Positions 63,301-64,000 of a stretch of DNA of 64,000 bases are shown piece by piece. Position numbers and translations under genes: made by a program. The stretch comes from Melitaea cinxia (taxonomy: Eukaryota > Arthropoda > Insecta > Lepidoptera > Nymphalidae): the NCBI RefSeq assembly GCF_905220565.1, contig NC_059396.1:5057206-5121205 (forward strand). Reading direction: 5' to 3'. Within the stretch, counting starts at the first letter, position 1; each line of letters begins with the position of its first letter. The notes beneath the pieces are model-generated. The model worked only from the letters and a program-made list of their open reading frames with translations. It was not told the DNA's origin and ran no database searches.

Positions 63301-63466
63301 TATTAGTCGTATTTATATCTAGTATATGTTTCAGATATTAGCATCGCTTATGGAGGTACGCTGCAAATGCCACGGCCTATCCGGTAGCTGTCAATTAAGG
63401 ACGTGCTGGCGCGCTACACCAGACTTTCGCGTGGTGGCTTCCACTATCAAGCGACAGTACCGCAAG
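27223..63466 (+). CDS. Wnt10: Wnt10 gene, coding exons 1-4 (3' end outside window)
   Basis: Wnt10 is a secreted, lipid-modified glycoprotein ligand for Frizzled/LRP receptors. The joined exons 27223-27323, 40023-40270, 48562-48848 and 63335-63466 total 768 nt (256 codons) with no internal stop. Known Wnt landmarks appear in order: ECQHQFR and RWNCS (residues 86-99), GFRETAF (117-123), CGC then WEWSGC (148-174), and CKCHGLSGSC (222-231). Ser228 corresponds to the serine that Porcupine palmitoleoylates. The subtype call rests on WEWSGC..N..FG, a DLQ..I..HNN.AGR run and CQLRTCWRATPDFR, which resemble vertebrate Wnt10 rather than Wnt1 or Wnt6. Family members are usually about 390-480 residues, so roughly the last third, including the C-terminal cysteine-rich 'thumb', is missing at the right edge. 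All introns are GT-AG and phase-consistent. The Wnt10 identity is very likely; exon 1 is inferred. Confidence 0.93.
28838..29100 (+). mobile_element. non-LTR-like repeat fragment
   Basis: 'tttgtctgtttgtctgtatg' and 'actcaaaaagtaccgcatgg' are strings shared by insect non-LTR element ends. It directly precedes the tandem array. Confidence 0.45.
29107..30700 (+). repeat. tandem array, about 281-bp unit, five copies plus a partial sixth
   Basis: The phase marker 'catcacga' occurs at 29149, 29431, 29712, 29993, 30276 and 30542, giving spacings of 282, 281, 281, 283 and 266 bp. Each unit contains 'gaactataacacctacaaac' (or close), 'cccctaagggggtaaaacgg' (or close), 'gtatgaaagtcct' and 'gaagtaagagacttgaaatt'. 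The start motif TATATATAAAAG.GAAAGGTCACT precedes only the first (29127) and last (30507) units, as if the array sits inside one element and ends at a second start. Confidence 0.9.
30870..31107 (+). mobile_element. non-LTR-like element ends
   Basis: 'ccacgcggacgtagtcgcgg' at 30871 and 'cgaagccgcgggcacagcta' at 31087 are two copies of the family's terminal motif, read in the reverse sense. Confidence 0.5.
31310..31379. repeat. element end plus (AT)n microsatellite
   Basis: 'cgtcgtgggcagcagctagt' is followed by about 14 AT units (31352-31379). Confidence 0.8.
31508..31825 (-). mobile_element. GAAGTCGG-bounded element
   Basis: Left end 'aacgaaaaaaaccgacttca' (one A shorter here), right end 'ctttcttgaagtcagttaaa'. 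The ORF at 31683-31892 lies inside it. Confidence 0.65.
32005..32218 (-). mobile_element. non-LTR-like element
   Basis: Begins 'tttgtctgtctttctgtttg', ends 'gacgaagtcgcgggcacagc'. The same element in plus orientation lies at 37629-37865. Confidence 0.6.
32494..32815 (+). mobile_element. 'ctagctgactcggcaaacg' element
   Basis: Head CTAGCTGACTCGGCAAACG, tail 'aagccgtttcggaggagttt' and 'cgacacgagaattttatata'. Minus-strand relatives lie at 39083-39275 and 55545-55756. Confidence 0.65.
32829..33130 (+). mobile_element. tRNA-headed SINE, family C
   Basis: Head 'accactctggtgtagtgttg', B-box-like GGTTCCATTCCC, body 'gggatggatatttgtatttg'. Near the 3' end is 'aaagaggcctaagcg'. Confidence 0.75.
33440..34010. 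other. GC-richer unique block in intron 1
   Basis: Repeat-free and less AT-rich than its surroundings. It holds an ATG-started 101-codon ORF (33600-33905, plus) with a hydrophobic middle but no family resemblance. It is more likely noncoding regulatory DNA than a nested gene. Confidence 0.3.
34437..34493 (-). mobile_element. tRNA-headed SINE fragment
   Basis: Minus-strand B box GGGTTCGATCCCC with only part of a tRNA body. Confidence 0.45.
35510..35523 (+). repeat. poly-C tract (14 C)
   Basis: An uninterrupted C14 run in AT-rich DNA. The exact length may be a sequencing uncertainty. Confidence 0.85.
36236..36425 (+). mobile_element. GAAGTCGG-bounded element, shortened and diverged
   Basis: Starts 'aacagacttcataaaaaggg', with internal 'tcaattcgactgtgttttat'. 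The right end is degraded. Confidence 0.55.
36508..36837 (+). mobile_element. dispersed retroelement, copy 4 of the 'tgtgtggttac' family
   Basis: Head TGTGTGGCTACGG, tail 'tatgtccagcagtggactgt' plus 'ataggctg'. ORFs of up to 126 codons on both strands here are repeat-derived. Confidence 0.8.
37224..37442 (+). mobile_element. tRNA-headed SINE, family C
   Basis: Head 'gcaaccactctggtatagtg', B box GGTTCGATTCCC, tail 'aggcccaacagtgggatgtt'. The middle is shortened relative to the other copies. Confidence 0.75.
37629..37865 (+). mobile_element. non-LTR-like element
   Basis: Head 'agctgtgctcgtgacttcgt', near the end a run of CAGA units (acagacagacagacagacaa). Confidence 0.6.
37957..38560 (-). mobile_element. 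GAAGTCGG-bounded element (longest copy)
   Basis: Left end 'tgctcgcaaacgaaaaaaaa' plus CCGACTTCAATTACATCGAC, right end 'cctccttttttggaagtcgg' plus TTAAAAA. About 600 bp, with both boundary motifs intact. Confidence 0.75.
38900..39065 (+). mobile_element. tRNA-headed SINE, another family
   Basis: A-box-like 'gttggcgcagtc', B-box-like 'gtgggttcgatctcc' (38948-38962), then a unique body. No closed acceptor stem. Confidence 0.55.
39083..39275 (-). mobile_element. 'ctagctgac' element
   Basis: Reverse-orientation relative of 32494-32815: 'aaattctcgtgtcacaaact' at the left and 'aacgtttgcggggtcagtta' at the right. Confidence 0.6.
40023..40270 (+). CDS. Wnt10: Wnt10 coding exon 2
   Basis: This exon encodes residues 34 (last base) to 117 (first base) of the predicted protein. 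The acceptor is a pyrimidine-rich tract ending CTTTTTCCTCAG at 40022, and the donor is GAG|GTAAGG at 40271. It contains CRLVGGLTREQRAIC, then AF.GLQLAVKECQHQFR and HRWNCSSL, the classic Wnt N-terminal helical domain with four cysteines at residues 52, 66, 87 and 98. Asn97-Cys-Ser forms a potential N-glycosylation sequon. The exon ends in MKRG, with the glycine codon split (phase 1). The following exon supplies GT, then FRE. This KRG/FRE junction is a well-known conserved Wnt intron position. Confidence 0.95.
40700..42050. promoter_or_regulatory. GC-richer, repeat-free block after exon 2
   Basis: Several segments (for example 40910-41010 and 41760-41960, with 'cgcgagcgcacgtgacctg') stand out from the AT-rich intron and match none of the dispersed repeats here. 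No coding pattern is evident. Candidate intronic enhancer DNA. Confidence 0.35.
42389..42660 (+). mobile_element. GAAGTCGG-type element, 3' truncated
   Basis: Starts 'ttaaccgatttcgaaaaagg' and 'aggaggttactcattcgacc'. The body matches 22623 and 37957 in reverse. The closing GAAGTCGG end is absent. Confidence 0.6.
43300..43605 (+). mobile_element. dispersed retroelement, copy 5 of the 'tgtgtggttac' family, 5' damaged
   Basis: Lacks the normal head and starts around 'ccgtgggtttcgtataaggc'. Tail 'tatgtccaacagtggactgc' plus 'gataggctgaa' intact. Confidence 0.75.
44290..44770. other. GC-richer unique block with two small plus-strand ORFs
   Basis: ATG ORFs run 44312-44437 (41 residues, starting MFASVGATSAQQHALKTMLH) and 44574-44768 (64 residues, starting MASMVICQFNPRFEEPRWRC). 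Both use G- or C-ending codons more than chance ORFs elsewhere in the window. I do not recognise either, and no signal peptide, splice frame or neighbour links them to Wnt10. They could be a nested small gene, an unrecognised RNA or a conserved enhancer that happens to be open. Confidence 0.3.
45444..45470 (+). repeat. 13-bp direct duplication
   Basis: TGATTATCTGACC is repeated twice in tandem. Confidence 0.7.
46600..46920. other. GC-richer unique block in intron 2
   Basis: Repeat-free with mixed composition. ORFs on both strands cross it without family resemblance. Possible regulatory DNA. Confidence 0.25.
47533..47541 (+). promoter_or_regulatory. TCF/LEF (Pangolin)-type site
   Basis: CCTTTGATC matches the TCF core consensus. 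Single short motifs are common by chance. Confidence 0.25.
48562..48848 (+). CDS. Wnt10: Wnt10 coding exon 3
   Basis: This exon encodes residues 117-212. The acceptor is TATTCAACAG at 48561 and the donor is TCT|GTAAGT at 48849. It begins GFRETAFLYALMSAGVAH, followed by ARACAQG and LLSCGCD. A basic, divergent linker of about 18 residues (151-168, several Arg) then precedes WEWSGCSHNLAFG and FSKKFLDVRE. The exon ends NVHNNNAGRS in phase 0. In vertebrate Wnt10 the same site between CGC and WEW carries a longer variable insert, so the linker position supports the subtype. Codon usage is GC-richer than the surrounding intron, as expected for real coding DNA. Confidence 0.96.
49222..49665 (+). mobile_element. 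GAAGTCGG-bounded element
   Basis: Starts 'agccgacttccaaaaaagga' and ends 'taatagaagtcgggtttttt' plus 'cgtttgcgaacaaacac'. It lies about 370 bp after the exon 3 donor. Confidence 0.7.
50128..50920 (+). mobile_element. non-LTR-like element with minisatellite near its end
   Basis: Head 'actagctgcccggacagact', near the end 'accgtataaaaatccgttca' and 'agtagttttcgagtttatcg', then a 12-bp repeat, CAGACAGGAGGA, three times (50839-50874). Confidence 0.65.
52800..53160 (+). mobile_element. dispersed repeat related to the 'tgtgtggttac' head
   Basis: 'ccgtgtggtgtcagccgagt', 'gggggtcgtaaaaggcgacc' and 'gagggataaacctgg' resemble the head of the 3740-type family, but the body and end differ. The ORFs of 138 (minus) and 82 (plus) codons lie in it and show no protein family. 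Confidence 0.55.
53200..55540. other. AT-rich intron DNA
   Basis: Nothing recognised, apart from a modestly GC-richer patch at 54260-54400. Confidence 0.4.
55545..55756 (-). mobile_element. 'ctagctgac' element
   Basis: 'aaattctcgtgtcacaatgt' at the left and 'gcagggtcagctagtaaact' at the right. Same family as 32494 and 39083. Confidence 0.65.
57291..57590 (+). mobile_element. non-LTR-like element 'ctagcgacccg'
   Basis: Head 'actagcgacccgtcccggct' plus TCGCATGGGT, end 'gatataagcatacagacagt'. A common Lepidoptera repeat type; no coding capacity. Confidence 0.65.
57710..57755. repeat. strong inverted repeat (hairpin)
   Basis: Perfect 12-bp arms, GTTTGTACATAT (57718-57729) and its complement (57737-57748), around a 7-nt loop, extended by a T-run against an A-run after one mismatch. 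Confidence 0.85.
58120..58340. other. GC-richer unique block in intron 3
   Basis: Repeat-free ('ggtggtccccgaccccactc', 'agtcgacggcgctcacactg'). Candidate regulatory DNA only. Confidence 0.3.
58952..59105 (+). mobile_element. 'ctagctgac' element fragment
   Basis: Head 'ctagctgaccccgtgaacgc', followed by a degraded body. Confidence 0.5.
60035..60185 (+). repeat. degraded copy of the 911-type short repeat
   Basis: 'attaccgtagccaatggagt', 'acaacaccagaagtaacaac' and 'ttccggctaccttactcatg' align with the 911-1081 repeat, with many changes. Confidence 0.55.
60550..62680. other. AT-rich intron DNA
   Basis: No gene or repeat recognised. A 65-codon ORF at 60671-60868 has no motif. Confidence 0.4.
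62690..63060. promoter_or_regulatory. GC/CpG-rich island 275 bp before exon 4
   Basis: A sharp compositional island in an otherwise very AT-rich intron, with 'gcccggccgaccgcggtcga', 'ggggccgctccggggccc' and 'ccgccggcggcgttcgcg'. Stops break every long frame and there is no repeat match. Candidate enhancer, alternative promoter or other conserved noncoding element. Confidence 0.45.
63335..63466 (+). CDS. Wnt10: Wnt10 coding exon 4 (lipidation-site exon)
   Basis: The exon is 132 nt, exactly 44 codons, phase 0 at both ends, encoding residues 213-256. The acceptor is ATATGTTTCAG at 63334. It encodes LMEVRCKCHGLSGSC followed by QLRTCWRATPDFR. The distance from the end of exon 3 (GRS) to CKC is nine residues, the same as in vertebrate Wnt10, which supports the junction. 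Ser228 in HGLSGSC is the conserved O-palmitoleoylation serine in the Frizzled-binding 'thumb' loop. The donor AAG|GTTAGA is weak, but reading through it gives a stop after three codons, so splicing to a downstream exon outside the window is required. Confidence 0.95.
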
Positions 63467-63748
63467 GTTAGATGATCTTTAAACGTGATTATATAGAAGA
63501 TATTATCCCTTAAAAATGCATATAGTAATGAGCAGTATAAGTAGGTGTAAAATTTAATTGAAATATAATACTTTTAAGAATCAAGATTATAAAAAATGCG
63601 TAAGCCATTATGTACCAAGATTCCCAAATATATTTTACATTTTTACAAATTGTGCTATCACATAAAAAAAAATATTGCCTATTTATAAGGGTATAAGGTG
63701 GTACCGTACCAGAGGCGTGGCCGAGGTGTGTGTGTGTGAGAGTGTGGT

Positions 63749-63900
63749 GTGCTGTTCTTCATGAGAGGCGATAAGTCCCTGTTAAAGAATTACAGACCAA
63801 TCTCACTTCTCACGTCTGTAAACTGTTTTCAAGGGTCGTTATGTATCGTCTCACCATAAGACTTGACAAATTCCAACCAACGGACTAGGCTGGGATTTGA
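63749..63900 (+). pseudogene. LINE reverse-transcriptase fragment, decayed
   Basis: Conceptual translation gives GDKSLLKNYRPISLLTSV, the NYRPISLL block of non-LTR reverse transcriptases. After a frameshift near 63819 it continues KLFSRVVMYRL and LDKFQPTD, then a stop where the family has Gln, followed by AG. Frameshift plus stops mark it as dead. It sits in the intron after Wnt10 exon 4. Confidence 0.8.
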
Positions 63901-64000
63901 AATAATGGAACGATGACCTTCCATTTCTAAGACAAGAGAACAATACCCATTTTCCTTCGGCACGGGGTAAGACAGAGAGATGTAATATGTCCGGAACTGT

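Larger units (their letters stand above)
48849..63334 (+). other. Wnt10 intron 3 (about 14.5 kb)
   Basis: The donor is GTAAGT and the acceptor TTTCAG. It is mostly very AT-rich, with insertions at 49.2, 50.1, 52.8, 55.5, 57.3 and 58.9 kb and unique GC-richer blocks at 58.1-58.35, 59.8-60.0 and 62.69-63.06 kb. The stretches 53.2-55.5 and 55.8-57.3 kb show no recognisable feature. Confidence 0.9.

Overview
This is a 64 kb AT-rich window from an insect nuclear genome, almost certainly a moth or butterfly. The evidence is a spliced invertebrate Wnt gene, very long introns and intergenic DNA, and many dispersed repeats of types typical of Lepidoptera: tRNA-headed SINEs, elements whose tail reads 'atgtccagcagtggactg', non-LTR-like pieces starting 'ctagctg.ccc.gcg', and elements bounded by ACCGACTTC/GAAGTCGGT. 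There is no bacterial-type coding and no CRISPR array.

The one protein-coding gene I can support is Wnt10 on the + strand. Four coding exons are visible: 27223-27323 (start and signal-peptide-like segment, inferred), 40023-40270, 48562-48848 and 63335-63466 (the last three certain from family signature motifs). The splice phases agree across all four and give 256 codons before the window ends. The C-terminal cysteine-rich exon or exons lie beyond the right edge. Introns are about 12.7, 8.3 and 14.5 kb. In insects Wnt10 normally follows Wnt1 and Wnt6 on the same strand, so the left 26 kb is probably Wnt6-Wnt10 intergenic DNA; I found no Wnt6 exon in it.

Layout: 1-5.5 kb is AT-rich with a SINE, a real tRNA-Gly(CCC) gene on the minus strand and two repeats. 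5535-6482 is a PIF/Harbinger element with 18-bp inverted ends, a TAA target duplication and the N-terminal remnant of its transposase. 6.5-26.4 kb is repeats in AT-rich DNA, interrupted by a cluster of CGATA motifs at 13.48-13.52 kb. 26.48-27.22 kb is a GC- and CpG-richer block, the likely Wnt10 promoter and leader, with several upstream ORFs. Intron 1 carries a striking tandem array of about 281-bp units (29.1-30.5 kb) and many repeat insertions. Introns 2 and 3 hold further insertions and several GC-richer, repeat-free blocks (40.7-42.05, 44.29-44.77, 46.6-46.9, 58.1-58.3 and 62.69-63.06 kb), which are the best candidates for cis-regulatory DNA. A decayed LINE reverse-transcriptase fragment closes the window.

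No wholly new biological system is evident. The items most worth a second look are the CGATA cluster, the upstream-ORF chain ending in an ATGA overlap with the Wnt10 start, the 281-bp array, the Harbinger element and the GC-rich island just before exon 4.
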